Made by a program: the position numbers and the translations under genes
NCBI GenBank assembly: GCA_964364175.1
Contig: CAYILR010000013.1
Span: 22,675 to 86,674, forward strand
Length of the DNA stretch: 64,000 nucleotides
From: CAYILR01 sp964364175
GTDB taxonomy: Bacteria; Bdellovibrionota; UBA1018
Direction: 5' to 3'
Part shown: in pieces, positions 33,004 to 42,300 of the stretch
How the letters are laid out: each line of letters opens with the position of its first letter
Numbering within the stretch: position 1 is the stretch's first letter
The notes under the pieces: generated by a model
Database searches by the model: none
Told to the model about the DNA's origin: nothing
The model's input: the letters and a program-made list of their open reading frames with translations, nothing else

Positions 33004-34761
33004 ATGATTTTTAGACGTCCCATTCAGTTGATTTTTTTAGTCGCTGCGCTTCTTTTGAGCGGATGCGGAAGTAAATTTGATGATATTGCAGGTCTTTACG
33101 AAGGTGATTTCAGCAAAATTGAGAACGGCACGACGCAGTCGCTGCGCGTTACAACAGAGATCAGTGAAGCCAATTGGCACCACGGAAACTTCAACATCAC
33201 AGTCTACGAGCGAGACACTAAAAACCCCGTTTTGATGATGACCGTCGAGAAGCGTGGCGTTATCAGCAAGCTTTTTTTCAGAAGCAGCATATTGGCAGGT
33301 GCCTCCGAAGTCGAAATTGAAAATCGAGGTGGCTCGTGCGCTGTTCCCGTAGCGGACAAGGATCAACCGAATGCACCGTCACGAATGATATTTTGTGCTC
33401 AGTCTGATGTGATTAGTTTTTTCTCGTCAGATGGAACGGGCAAATACCGTGTCCTCCTTTACATGAGTAAAAACACTCCTCTCAAAGAAGACCCGTTGAT
33501 CAAGGACGGTCTTTATAGCCTGGATGATCTTTTCCGCCATGTCGCCACCGACAATTATGAAACTCGTCTGGCGACGGAGAAACTTTATCAAGCGCAAGAA
33601 CAAGTGAAAATCACTCGATCCTATTTATTTCCTTCGTTGAGTTACGGTACGGCGAAAATGCTGGCAAATCCGCCTACAGAGGGATTTTGGTCGACACGAG
33701 GCCAGGTGCTTCCCATTGTCTATCCAGCAGGCTGGTTGAGCGTGCGGGGATCTTCTGAAGCGTATGCGAGCAACGTCAGCGGCTATCAGAATGGAATCAT
33801 TGCAATGGCGGGTTCGTTGTTCCCGTTTATTTTTCCCACCTATTGGTTAGCGCTGGATCGGCACAAGGAACTCTACGAGGCCGAAGTGATTGGTTTTCAA
33901 GCATTGATCGCAAATCAAATGACGACGGTCCAAGATATCTATCACGAAATTTTGAGGGATCGCAGTGCTCTGAAGCGAATGCAAGAGATGCTGACTTCAT
34001 TGAAAATTCGTCGGAATGTTTTTGAGATTTTATTTAAGAATGGAATTGGAACTCAGCTGGATCTGGACGAAATGGATGAGTTTATCCGTGAGAGTGAACA
34101 GGATATTGCTCGGATCGAACGTTCGGTGACAACCCAGTACGCCCTGCTTTCGGTAGGAATTGGTTTGTCTCCTCGAAATGGAGTCAAAGGCTTGATTGAT
34201 CCCGCTCCGCTGGGAGAGTTGAATCCCATTGATACAAAAGACCTTTGGGCAGAAGCCAAAGCAGGCTCGCTTGAAATTCGTCAAATGTTGTATTTGGAGC
34301 AGGCAGCGGCCAAGCAATCGAAAGAAGAGTATTTTTCTTTTATCAATCCGTCGGAATGGATTGGATTCAGCGAAAGTATTTTCCATCGGATTAAAATTTC
34401 AAAATCAGCTGTTGAAGAAGTAAAAATTCGTCGTGAAAAAACCGAACGCGAAGTGGAAGATAAAGTGACTGAGTTGGCTGCAGCCTACAACTTCCTGTTG
34501 AGTGAGAGAGTTAAAGTGCAAGAAAATTTGCTGAGAAAACAGAAAATTTTGGATCAGATTTCGGCTCAGTACAGTAGTGGTGCTGGTGGCATTACCCTGA
34601 TGCATTTGAGAACGGCTTACGAACGACTGTTGAAGGGGAGACTCGATCAAGACAATATCGAAAACGAATTGGCTGCTGTGATCGGAAAAATGAATCGTCT
34701 CATGTGGCGAGGAGCCTATGTGAATGTGCTCCAATCCGAAGTTCCTAGAACCATGTGGTGA
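33004..34761 (+). CDS. TolC-like outer-membrane lipoprotein with an extra N-terminal beta domain
   Basis: Protein of 585 residues with a lipoprotein signal ending LLSGC (Cys21). A beta-rich domain of about 150 residues follows, containing GLYEGDF and a Cys pair, then a TolC-type channel region from about 185 to the end with long alternating helices (YETRLATEKLYQAQEQVKI, YEAEVIGFQALIANQM). TolC relatives normally begin their helical hairpins right after the signal, so the extra domain is unusual. The start is the ATG at 33004 with GAGG upstream; the longer frame to 32917 runs through the palindrome. It may export material for the EPS/exosortase locus. Confidence 0.8.
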   Translation: MIFRRPIQLIFLVAALLLSGCGSKFDDIAGLYEGDFSKIENGTTQSLRVTTEISEANWHHGNFNITVYERDTKNPVLMMTVEKRGVISKLFFRSSILAGASEVEIENRGGSCAVPVADKDQPNAPSRMIFCAQSDVISFFSSDGTGKYRVLLYMSKNTPLKEDPLIKDGLYSLDDLFRHVATDNYETRLATEKLYQAQEQVKITRSYLFPSLSYGTAKMLANPPTEGFWSTRGQVLPIVYPAGWLSVRGSSEAYASNVSGYQNGIIAMAGSLFPFIFPTYWLALDRHKELYEAEVIGFQALIANQMTTVQDIYHEILRDRSALKRMQEMLTSLKIRRNVFEILFKNGIGTQLDLDEMDEFIRESEQDIARIERSVTTQYALLSVGIGLSPRNGVKGLIDPAPLGELNPIDTKDLWAEAKAGSLEIRQMLYLEQAAAKQSKEEYFSFINPSEWIGFSESIFHRIKISKSAVEEVKIRREKTEREVEDKVTELAAAYNFLLSERVKVQENLLRKQKILDQISAQYSSGAGGITLMHLRTAYERLLKGRLDQDNIENELAAVIGKMNRLMWRGAYVNVLQSEVPRTMW

Positions 34762-34764
34762 CCC

Positions 34765-35412
34765 GTGGTTAAAAAAATTATAAAAAAAATATTACTGAGT
34801 TTGTTGGCTGTGCTGCCTTCACCTCGACTGACCGGCGAGACAGGCGCAGGATTACATTTGTCTTGGCGCCAGGGTTGGATCAAGGGAATGTTGCTTCGGC
34901 CTATTTGGAGGATTCGAGGCCTGCTGGGGGGGGCGCAAGTTGAAATCGGAAAACGATTTTCTCTTCAAGGTTCATTGATTTTCAGCGGTCCAGGCACGGT
35001 TCGAATCGGTGATGATGTGACCGTAGCAATGGTTGTCACTCCATTCACTCATTCTCGCGAGGCTGTCATAGAAATTGGCGATCGATGCTTTGTGAATGGA
35101 ACTCGCTTCGGCTGTTCTCGGTCGATTCGTGTGGGGAGCGATTGTATTTTGGCCGATGTGCGGATCATGGACACTGATTTTCACCCGGTTTCAAAGCGAC
35201 GCTCAGGTCCAGGGCTCAAAATCGGCGTGGCTCCCATCGAGATTGGAAACAATGTTTGGGTTGCTGCAGGCGCAGCGATCCTCAAGGGCGTTAAAATTGG
35301 CGATAATTCGGTTGTCGCTTTTGGATCAGTGTTGGTCAAAAGTGTTCCAGCCAATCGAATTGTGGGTGGCAATCCCGCCGTTGATATTGCTCCTGTTCCT
35401 GAGTTGCACTAA
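34765..35412 (+). CDS. Hexapeptide-repeat acyltransferase
   Basis: Left-handed beta-helix acetyltransferase of 215 residues, probably acting on a cell-surface sugar. Hexapeptide repeats run from about residue 55 to 190 (VRIGDDVTVAM, FVNGTRFGCSRSIRVGSDC, NVWVAAGAAILKGVKIGDNS), with the catalytic-type DTDFHP histidine loop and the closing VGGNPAVDIA turn. The N-terminal 45 residues are basic and hydrophobic. The start is GTG three bases after the channel gene, with a poor ribosome site, so translational coupling is likely. It converges on the PEP-CTERM gene with a four-base gap. Confidence 0.88.
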   Translation: MVKKIIKKILLSLLAVLPSPRLTGETGAGLHLSWRQGWIKGMLLRPIWRIRGLLGGAQVEIGKRFSLQGSLIFSGPGTVRIGDDVTVAMVVTPFTHSREAVIEIGDRCFVNGTRFGCSRSIRVGSDCILADVRIMDTDFHPVSKRRSGPGLKIGVAPIEIGNNVWVAAGAAILKGVKIGDNSVVAFGSVLVKSVPANRIVGGNPAVDIAPVPELH

Positions 35413-35416
35413 AAAA

Positions 35417-35827
35417 TTAGTTTTGATTGCGGGATTCGATTTTGCGACGTCTGTATTTCATCACAGCCGCGCCACCGCCTGCAGCCAGCAAGAAGAGAGT
35501 TGCTGGTTCTGGAGCTCCGCCGCCACCGTTAGGCTGCTCTCCTCCACCGCCGGGAATTTCGCCGCCACCGCCGCCAGGAATATCAATGATGTCGCCTCCA
35601 GGGGTTCCGTTACCTTCACCCCCGTTGCTTCCACCACCGCCATCACCGCTGCCGCCGTTGTCTCCACCACCGCCACCGCCTTGTTGGCTAGCCAGCCAAG
35701 CCAGTAATAAGAACTCGCGGTTATGATTTTTTTTGCGCTTGTGGCCGAACGCCATTGCGTTCTCAGACAAAGACACGCTTCCAAAGCCTAAAATAACAAG
35801 CAAAGTCGCAAATTTTAATAGATTCAT
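35417..35827 (-). CDS. Small glycine-rich PEP-CTERM protein (exosortase substrate 2)
   Basis: Protein of 136 residues: signal peptide (cleavage near ENAMA/FG), a short basic and hydrophobic stretch (FGHKRKKNHNREFLLLAWLA), about 65 residues that are mostly Gly with Asn, Asp and Ser, and a C-terminal sorting tail. The tail is the classic PEP-CTERM tripartite signal: APEPATL, a hydrophobic helix (LFLLAAGGGAAVM) and a basic end (KYRRRK). It would be exported, cut at the PEP box by the exosortase encoded just upstream, and released or attached outside. The start is the ATG at 35827 with a purine-rich site before it. Confidence 0.9.
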   Translation of the reverse strand: MNLLKFATLLVILGFGSVSLSENAMAFGHKRKKNHNREFLLLAWLASQQGGGGGGDNGGSGDGGGGSNGGEGNGTPGGDIIDIPGGGGGEIPGGGGEQPNGGGGAPEPATLFLLAAGGGAAVMKYRRRKIESRNQN

Positions 35828-35909
35828 AATCTCTCTCACTCTCTCGTGGAGGACTCGTACAATAATTGTTTTTCAATTGCACTATTATTTTTAAGATGTT
35901 TAAAAAAAA

Positions 35910-37487
35910 CTACAACGATGAGTTGTTGAGTCGGTCTTGGTCAGAAATCCAGGATTCCAAGCGTTTTTTCGCATCAAGGAAAGACCGTTCTACGGGACTA
36001 TTTGTCCTGATTTCGGTGGCAACGCGAATCATTGTCCCATCAGTTGGAGCAGCGACAAAGGCCAGCTTCTTGATTTGGTTCCAGCTCCATCGCAGTTGGT
36101 GCTCCAAATAACTCGATGTCTCGACACCGCCCATTCGGTACCAGTAGTACACCAGCAAAGCATAGTTTCCTCTTCGAACAATCATCTGGACGATGGGGAG
36201 AGTGCGGCCATTGACTTGCAAGGTGGTGGGGGTTCTCGCCAGAATTTCGTAGTGCTCAGCGCGATAACAAAGTTCGGGTGGATGCCCGATTTTTCGGCTG
36301 TCGGGTGAATGGACTCGATACAGGAAAACCGGCGCCGTGGAGAGGAGGCTTTCGAAACGGAACATCCGAGCGTCCCGGGTGCCTACCACGTCAAAAGTAG
36401 TTGCATCGACTTTCAGCTCGGTTGTTTTCCATCCAGGAATGTTGAACTGAGCGGTTGTGTCGGTTTCCTGAGAGACCGCTACAAAATCTGCCTGTCTGCG
36501 GATTTGAATCGAAAGTATCGCGAAAAAGATTAAAACTCCCAAAAATACCAGCGTGCGAGAACGTGAGTGGCCGACTTGAGGTTCGGGTGACGAGCTTTCT
36601 ATGGCTTCGATTTTTTCCGATTTTTTTGTGGGCTGATCCCATTTGAGGGGTATGCGGACTCCTAAGGCCAAAAAGAGGAGAGAAGCCCCCACTGTGACGA
36701 TTCCGATGCCACTATGCCCAGCACCAAAAGCAAACTCTCCCCACCCGGCTGCGACAAATGCGCAAATAGCAAGGATTCGCATGAGGTTAGTCAGGATTGC
36801 TGTGGGCACTAGCAAAAACGCGATGACCCAGGATTTCACTCGTGACGTTTCCATGTAGATCAGCACCCAGCCAATCGCGATGACAGTGATCAGCGTGTTC
36901 ATGCCGCTGCAAGCGTCGACGATTGTTACTTTGTGTTGGGCAAAATGCAGGACGTTCCCCACCCGAGAATAAGGCAATCCCAGGATCGCCATGATGCCAT
37001 GAAGTGTCCATCCGGCCAGGGTTGCGCTCAATTCACGCATTCCATAAGTCAGCTGCGACATGAAAAATGAAGGAATGGGGATGAGCAAAAGAAGGTAAAG
37101 AAGTGCCCAGCGATATCGTTTGAATCCCTCGACGCCACCCAGCCAGATTACGCTGCTCCAAATCCAAAGGACCAAAGCAGCACCTTGGAGAACGGTGATT
37201 TGTTGTGAAGCTCCCAGCAAGTGCAGGAAAAGTGCAGAAAAAATGAAGAAAAGCGCGGGATAACGATGGGTGGATTTTTGAGTGGATCCTGGATTGGCAG
37301 TGTAGGTTCTCCAGGCCATCCAAATGCTGACGAATGGAACCAGGATCGCGTGATCGTAAAAAGATACTGGCTCAAGCCAGCGCATGTAGAGTGCAGAAAA
37401 TGTGGGGTAAAAAATAAAAGTGGCAGCGATCAACGCTGCCACTTTTTCAACCTTTAAAACTATTTTCAAGGGTTGGACTTTTTGCAC
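35910..37487 (-). CDS. Exosortase with C-terminal EpsI domain
   Basis: Polytopic membrane transpeptidase-like protease that processes PEP-CTERM proteins. Residues 1 to about 300 form the eight-helix exosortase core with the catalytic triad visible: Cys near 193 in VDACSGMNTL, Arg near 235 in NLMRIL, and His near 256 in GHSGIG. After a linker and one more helix at about 315-335, residues 350-500 are an EpsI/DUF3485 domain (GHPPELCYRAEHYEI), as in exosortases linked to EPS loci. It lies between two PEP-CTERM genes on the same strand. The start at 37487 falls 30 bases after the first substrate gene. Confidence 0.93.
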   Translation of the reverse strand: MQKVQPLKIVLKVEKVAALIAATFIFYPTFSALYMRWLEPVSFYDHAILVPFVSIWMAWRTYTANPGSTQKSTHRYPALFFIFSALFLHLLGASQQITVLQGAALVLWIWSSVIWLGGVEGFKRYRWALLYLLLLIPIPSFFMSQLTYGMRELSATLAGWTLHGIMAILGLPYSRVGNVLHFAQHKVTIVDACSGMNTLITVIAIGWVLIYMETSRVKSWVIAFLLVPTAILTNLMRILAICAFVAAGWGEFAFGAGHSGIGIVTVGASLLFLALGVRIPLKWDQPTKKSEKIEAIESSSPEPQVGHSRSRTLVFLGVLIFFAILSIQIRRQADFVAVSQETDTTAQFNIPGWKTTELKVDATTFDVVGTRDARMFRFESLLSTAPVFLYRVHSPDSRKIGHPPELCYRAEHYEILARTPTTLQVNGRTLPIVQMIVRRGNYALLVYYWYRMGGVETSSYLEHQLRWSWNQIKKLAFVAAPTDGTMIRVATEIRTNSPVERSFLDAKKRLESWISDQDRLNNSSL

Positions 37488-37517
37488 TGCTTAGGCCCAA
37501 CTCATGAGTTAGTTGAC

Positions 37518-37868
37518 TTAGTTGTTGTTTGCTTGGCTAGCTTTACGACGTCTGTATTTCATTACAGCCGCGCCACCGCCAGCAGCTAACAAGAACAGGG
37601 TTGCGGGTTCTGGAGCACCGCCGCCGCCGTTATCCGTGTTTTCGGTACGTACGCCTTCGTTGCCAGTGGATCCGCCGCCGCCTTGTTGATCGTCTCCGCC
37701 ACTTCCATTGTTGGTGCCACCTGTGTTGCCACCCATCATGGAAAGAGCGAAAATAGCGCCAGTGTTATCTGAGCTTTTATGAGAACCGAAAGCGAATGCA
37801 TTTTTGGTAGCAGCAACAGTGCCGATTCCCAGAATTGCAGTAGCAATCAAGATATTTGTTGTTTTCAT
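37518..37868 (-). CDS. Small glycine-rich PEP-CTERM protein (exosortase substrate 1)
   Basis: Protein of 116 residues with a signal peptide cut near NAFA/FG, a mature part of about 60 residues rich in Gly, Asn, Ser and Thr with a short hydrophobic stretch (IFALSMMGG), and a PEP-CTERM tail. The last conserved 29 residues are identical to those of the protein at 35417-35827, and the underlying DNA is close to 87% identical by eye, so the two genes are recent duplicates or under strong selection. It starts at the ATG at 37868 with AGGAG upstream and heads the exosortase cassette. Confidence 0.9.
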   Translation of the reverse strand: MKTTNILIATAILGIGTVAATKNAFAFGSHKSSDNTGAIFALSMMGGNTGGTNNGSGGDDQQGGGGSTGNEGVRTENTDNGGGGAPEPATLFLLAAGGGAAVMKYRRRKASQANNN

Positions 37869-37976
37869 AATTATTTCTCTCCTCTGGAGAGCGTCACTAC
37901 ATCTTCTATTTTTTTTTTGCACGCTTTATTTTGATCTATTTTATTTTTTTCAAGTTTAGTTTCTCGAAATAAATAA

Positions 37977-37991
37977 TAATGCGATGCATTA
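37977..37991. promoter_or_regulatory. Palindrome upstream of the PEP-CTERM/exosortase cassette
   Basis: TAATGC-GAT-GCATTA is a perfect 6-bp inverted repeat with a 3-bp centre, about 110 bases before the first PEP-CTERM gene. Read leftward it sits between TTGATT and an ATTATT/TATTAT box at about 17-base spacing, which looks like a sigma-70 promoter. Its GC-GAT-GC core matches the palindrome in the rightward EPS promoter at 24922-24932, hinting at a shared regulator. Confidence 0.4.
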
Positions 37992-38006
37992 ATTAATCAA
38001 AATATC

Positions 38007-38726
38007 TCATGACAGGACGTTTTTGCACGATCTGTGCTCGAGAGAATCTTCGAGAACTTTTTTTATGCCCAGGATTTCTTGCTCGAGAATTGCTGGAGCG
38101 TGATTTTTTTGAAAAATGACTCTCTCGCGAAAAGCGTGAAACGCGTTTTGAACTTGCTCGAGCGCTTGCTTCTTGAACATCAGCGCGAATGAGGACTTGG
38201 GAACCACGAAATTTTGATACGCAACCAGTGTGCCGCCTTCGAAAGGCTCAAATCGCGCGCTTCCTTGAGTCGTTTTCAGTGCGCCCGATTTGACCAACTT
38301 CCAGTCCGCTACAAAACTGCTGCCTTCGTTGTAGTCATTCAGCGAGCTTCTCAGAGTGTAGGTTTGATTCGGGAGAAAGGGGAGCGAGACTGAATATTCG
38401 ACTTCGAGAATGTGGGGAGCTTCGATTTGGGTGATGACCGATTGATTGAGATGGGGAAAAAAATCCTTGTGGCTCTCGCAATTGCCAAAAACCGCCACGC
38501 ACTCCTCGGGCGAGGCGTCGAATTTTTGGTAAAGGGTGACGACAGGCCATGATTCGCCTTTGACGTCCACGATTTTGAGGACGGCTTCGCCAGAGCGAAC
38601 AGAGGCCAATTGCTGCGCATCCAGCTCCTGAAGGATGTCGTCGGCAGATGCAGGAAATGCCGAAGCCCAAATGAGGCAGAGCGCAGTCAGGATCAATTTG
38701 TTTTGAATAATAAGTCGTTGAGTCAC
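38007..38726 (-). CDS. Exported SRPBCC/START-like lipid-binding-fold protein
   Basis: Protein of 239 residues with a signal peptide (cleavage after FPASA) and an SRPBCC-type helix-grip domain: VVTLYQKFDASPEECVAVFGN, then HILEVEYSVSLP, then the long C-terminal helix ALEQVQNAFHAFRERV. This fold binds hydrophobic ligands, and exported members are often called coenzyme-Q-binding or cyclase-like without proven function. It lies upstream of the PEP-CTERM cassette on the same strand but is separated by 138 bases with a predicted promoter, so it is probably a separate unit. Ligand unknown. Confidence 0.72.
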   Translation of the reverse strand: MTQRLIIQNKLILTALCLIWASAFPASADDILQELDAQQLASVRSGEAVLKIVDVKGESWPVVTLYQKFDASPEECVAVFGNCESHKDFFPHLNQSVITQIEAPHILEVEYSVSLPFLPNQTYTLRSSLNDYNEGSSFVADWKLVKSGALKTTQGSARFEPFEGGTLVAYQNFVVPKSSFALMFKKQALEQVQNAFHAFRERVIFQKNHAPAILEQEILGIKKVLEDSLEHRSCKNVLS

Positions 38727-38808
38727 AAGGCAGCCCCTCCACAGAGTGGAGGGCTTTTAGCCCACAAGGAGCTGTTTGGTCAACGAGTTATATTTTTTAA
38801 AATCAGAG

Positions 38809-38955
38809 TTATTTCTTCTTACGGCGCATTTTATTGACGCAGTTACGGCACTTATGCGTGAGGCCGAATTTGTTCTCGGATGCTACGCAGAAGTATTCTT
38901 TGTTGAAAGATTTACGGACGTGACACTTGGGACATTCTTGAGTTTTTGGTTTCAT
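38809..38955 (-). CDS. 48-residue Cys4 zinc-ribbon-like protein
   Basis: A short open frame codes a very basic protein with a CPKC knuckle at residues 8-11 and a CRNC knuckle at 36-39, plus an internal Cys at 23. It ends in a KMRRKKK tail. The spacing of the two knuckles suits a single zinc ribbon and the charge suggests nucleic-acid binding; neither is proven. A TGAG element precedes the ATG at 38955. Knuckle pairs and a clean stop argue that it is a real gene. It sits between the I9-like gene and the SRPBCC gene on the same strand. Confidence 0.6.
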   Translation of the reverse strand: MKPKTQECPKCHVRKSFNKEYFCVASENKFGLTHKCRNCVNKMRRKKK

Positions 38956-39004
38956 ATACTCAGCGTATCGGAGGTGGGGTGGGGGAGCTTGAGTGGCTTA
39001 ACAT

Positions 39005-39322
39005 TTACTGGTTCAGTCGAACTGCTTTTGACGGCGCAATGCTGGAAATTTCTGGATTTTTTTTGAGCTCCACAAGGTGAGGAAGAGGTGATCCGCCCCC
39101 TTGATAGCTTCCGCTGAAATACCTCATTTTTTTTTCGCTGACGGAAGTGCAATCCAGACCGAAGGAATTTTTTGCTAGCAAAGTTTTTGCTGCCTCACAT
39201 GACAGGGGTTTTTTGAATTCAAAAACCCACTGAGTCGCTTCATGAACTTCCACACTATGAGCTGTCAGACCGATCGAAAGGCAGTTCAGCAGCATGAGAG
39301 CAATCAGAATATTATTTTTCAT
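39005..39322 (-). CDS. Exported stand-alone I9-like propeptide/protease inhibitor
   Basis: Protein of 105 residues with a signal peptide (MKNNILIALMLLNC to about residue 22). The remainder reads like an inhibitor-I9/subtilisin propeptide fold: beta strand TQWVFEFKK, helix SCEAAKTLLAKN, a middle strand, helix LPHLVELKKNP, and a final strand ISSIAPSKAVRL. The last part matches the family pattern of leucine-rich helix, Asn-Pro, Ile/Val and Pro. It overlaps the end of the subtilisin-like gene by 11 bases, so the two are co-translated. The match is by eye at low identity; two cysteines could form a disulfide. Confidence 0.6.
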   Translation of the reverse strand: MKNNILIALMLLNCLSIGLTAHSVEVHEATQWVFEFKKPLSCEAAKTLLAKNSFGLDCTSVSEKKMRYFSGSYQGGGSPLPHLVELKKNPEISSIAPSKAVRLNQ

Positions 39323-42300
39323 AATCCAAGTATTTCCCAATAATTTCTTTCAGAGAAAAGGTCTTTTTTCTATCATCAAAAAGAAGGCTTACTTTAAAAG
39401 TAAAATCCTGGTCTTTTAGCTGATCCAGCAGCAATTTTGCATTTTGTGGACTCTGGTGCCCAAAATTAACTAATTTTTGAATGAGGTACTGATAGGTAGC
39501 AGTATCATCGGATTCTGTTTGTAAATGTTGGATGATGGGACCGATCAATTCGGGGTAGTGGATCATTTCGCTGTCAAACTTCAGGTCTGCCCCCTGCAAG
39601 CTGTGCTTCTCTGTAATACTTTCAAGGTGGATTTCAAATTTTTTCAAATAAAAGTCCTTCAGAGCAGGCGGAATAGGCGTGATATTTTCTCTTTGATCGA
39701 ATAGTTCTGCGGTTGAAGGGATTCCTTGCAAGCTTGTGTTTGCGTTGATTTTTTGCAAGTCAGCCCAGATCGGATCATTCTTCAAAATCTGGTTTCCGGC
39801 GACTGAAGCGTTCAGTAAGGTGAAATAATTAAGCAAGTATTCCGCACCCCTCGCGGGGCGGTAGCCAGCAGCAGCCAATTTTTCGTACCCATCTTTGGTT
39901 TTGCCTGATTCAGTTCGCCACAAGAAACTCTCATCGTGAACAAATGGTTTCAGTGTTTCAATCATTTTTTTGACTAATTCTGTATTTTCTCCCTGATGAA
40001 CAACAATATTTTTCACAAGAGATTGTAAAGTTCTCACCGGTACAACATTTCTAGATGGCATTTTTTGCAAGGCATTCACCACTTCTGATCCGAATTCTCG
40101 GATTGAGGCTGGTTCCATTGAGTCGATCCAATTCCATGCACGCAAACCTTGGTCGTCTTCCATTTTTCCTTCACTGATTTCTCGAAGTGCAGCATGAGTG
40201 AGTTGCCTTGCTTCCGGACTGACAACACAGAGTTTTGGATTGGATCCCAAGATCCAAAAAGGGGGATCAGATCGTCTTTTCTCTAAAATAAGTTGAAAAT
40301 CAGGGGTGACATGATCCAATCGGGTTGAGCTCCAAAGTTGATTTTCTTTGAGTGGGTATAATTTATTTTTTTTATCGGACCGATCGACTTCGCGTTGGAC
40401 TTCCTGAACCGCTGGGATATCAGTGCCATAGCTTAGAATCGCACTTAGCTTGCTCATCATATAGCCCTCCGGCATGCTGATGACTGCTTTCAGCAGTTTG
40501 CGTTTGGTGTCTTCAGCAACATTTTCGTTCCGGAGAAGATCTAGAAGATCGAGGTCCAGCCCAGGAACGCGAAGGACTTGCAGCAGGCGATCTGTTTTGG
40601 CGAGGTAGGCAGCCAAGTCAGGCGCCGAGTCTGATCGAATGATCCTGTTCAATGCGTTTTTGAGAGGAGCTGCTTCGGTAAAATAGTCGTTGATATCACT
40701 GTATTTATCCACCGCATCTTCGATTGCATTCATCAATTCAGGGGGACGTTGGCCTGCCTCGGCTAGAAGCGAAAGGTACCTTAAAAGCGTTGCAGCTTTA
40801 GACTCTTTCGCATGTGCGGTTTCGCCTCCTTTCTCATAGATTCCCCGTTCCAGAACTGAGTTTTTCCCCTCATGAGTCGACTGCATCAATGCCTCTTTGA
40901 GTTCAAATGCATGTTTCTTGATTTCGCTCTTGCTCTCTTCCTGAGAGAGGTCACTTCTGATTTTCCAAAGTTTGATATAGGACTCCTGTATGTCTGCTCT
41001 CTCAAACTGATCTGGGCGGAAATAATCAGGAATTTTTTCTCCAGACTTGAGGCGCTCAAGCATCAAATGACTAAGCTTCTGCTTTCCTTCAAGAGTGATG
41101 AATTTGCTTTTATACAAATTTTCCAATCCTCGGAGATCACACTTTATTTTTTCGATGCAATATTGAACCGTTTTATTGAAAACCTGCTGATAAGCATCGT
41201 TGAATGCAGGGTCGTACTGAAAATTTAGTGAATCCAGCATATCAATGTTTTTGAGTGGTGGATCAAGGCTGCTTAGGTGTGACAAAAGTTTTTCTTTAAA
41301 ACGCCTTGGGGCTCCTCCCACAAAAGTTAAACAGGGTGCTTTGTTATCGGTAGAATAAAACTGGCTTTTACAAAAATCCAAAAATTTTTCAAAATTCTCC
41401 GGTGTGGGGAGCAGAAGCTCAAGAGGATGCTTGTCGGTCGCCCTCGGCTTATTGGCTAACCAGTCTTCAAGGGTATAAGGACGGTGTTGGGTCGAATCAA
41501 ATTTGCGATTGACTTGATCGAAGTCAAGTTTCCCGTCGGAAAAATCCATTGCCCGATTAGCTTCTCGACTGTAGATTCCAGGGAGTGTTTTTTTGGATAA
41601 AAGTTTTTTGCGTTCGCTGTGATCATTCCCCAAAAACATAAATTTTTCTGCAATCGGTTTAACTTCGCTGGCAAAAAGCTCTTTTAATGCATTTTTTGCC
41701 AGTGAGCCGCCTTGACTGAGGAAATAGGCTTTGCGAAGCGAAGAGTAATAATCTTTCAAAGCACTGCAAGTCGATGGAACTGGTTTTTTAGGAAGGACGG
41801 CGGACTGTAGTTGTTTTTTTCTGCTTTGATCGATGCATGTTCTGGCGAGAGTTTTGGTCTTCAGGCAGGCATTGGCGCCTTGCAGGGTTTTGAAAGCAAG
41901 ATAAGCATTCAAAAATAAAAACGGCCTGGCATGGGTTCCTGTATTCATTGCTGTGGACTGAACGAGGTACTTGATGGTTTCTGAGTCGAGCTGAGGCTGA
42001 AGATTTGCCAAAGTTGCAAGCACTGCTGCAAAGTGAGGCGAAGCCATGCTGGTACCGTCCATCGGGACCGAGCTGCGTGCGGCAATGAGATTAGAGTTGT
42101 GCCGCCCATCCAGAGAATCAATATGTGATCCGGGTGCATAAACAGTGACATCTGGCCCAGTATTTGAGAAAGCAGCGGGGCTTCCAAAATAGGAAGATGC
42201 ACCTGTTTTAAAAAAACTAGATCTATTTAAAAAATGGTCGTGCCCTGTAGTCCCGATGTTTGAAACAGTGTCTTCGTTGCCAGCTGCATAGACAAACCAT

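Noticed and set aside
35427..35726. Proline-rich open frame on the plus strand
   Set aside because: It is the complement of glycine codons in the PEP-CTERM gene.
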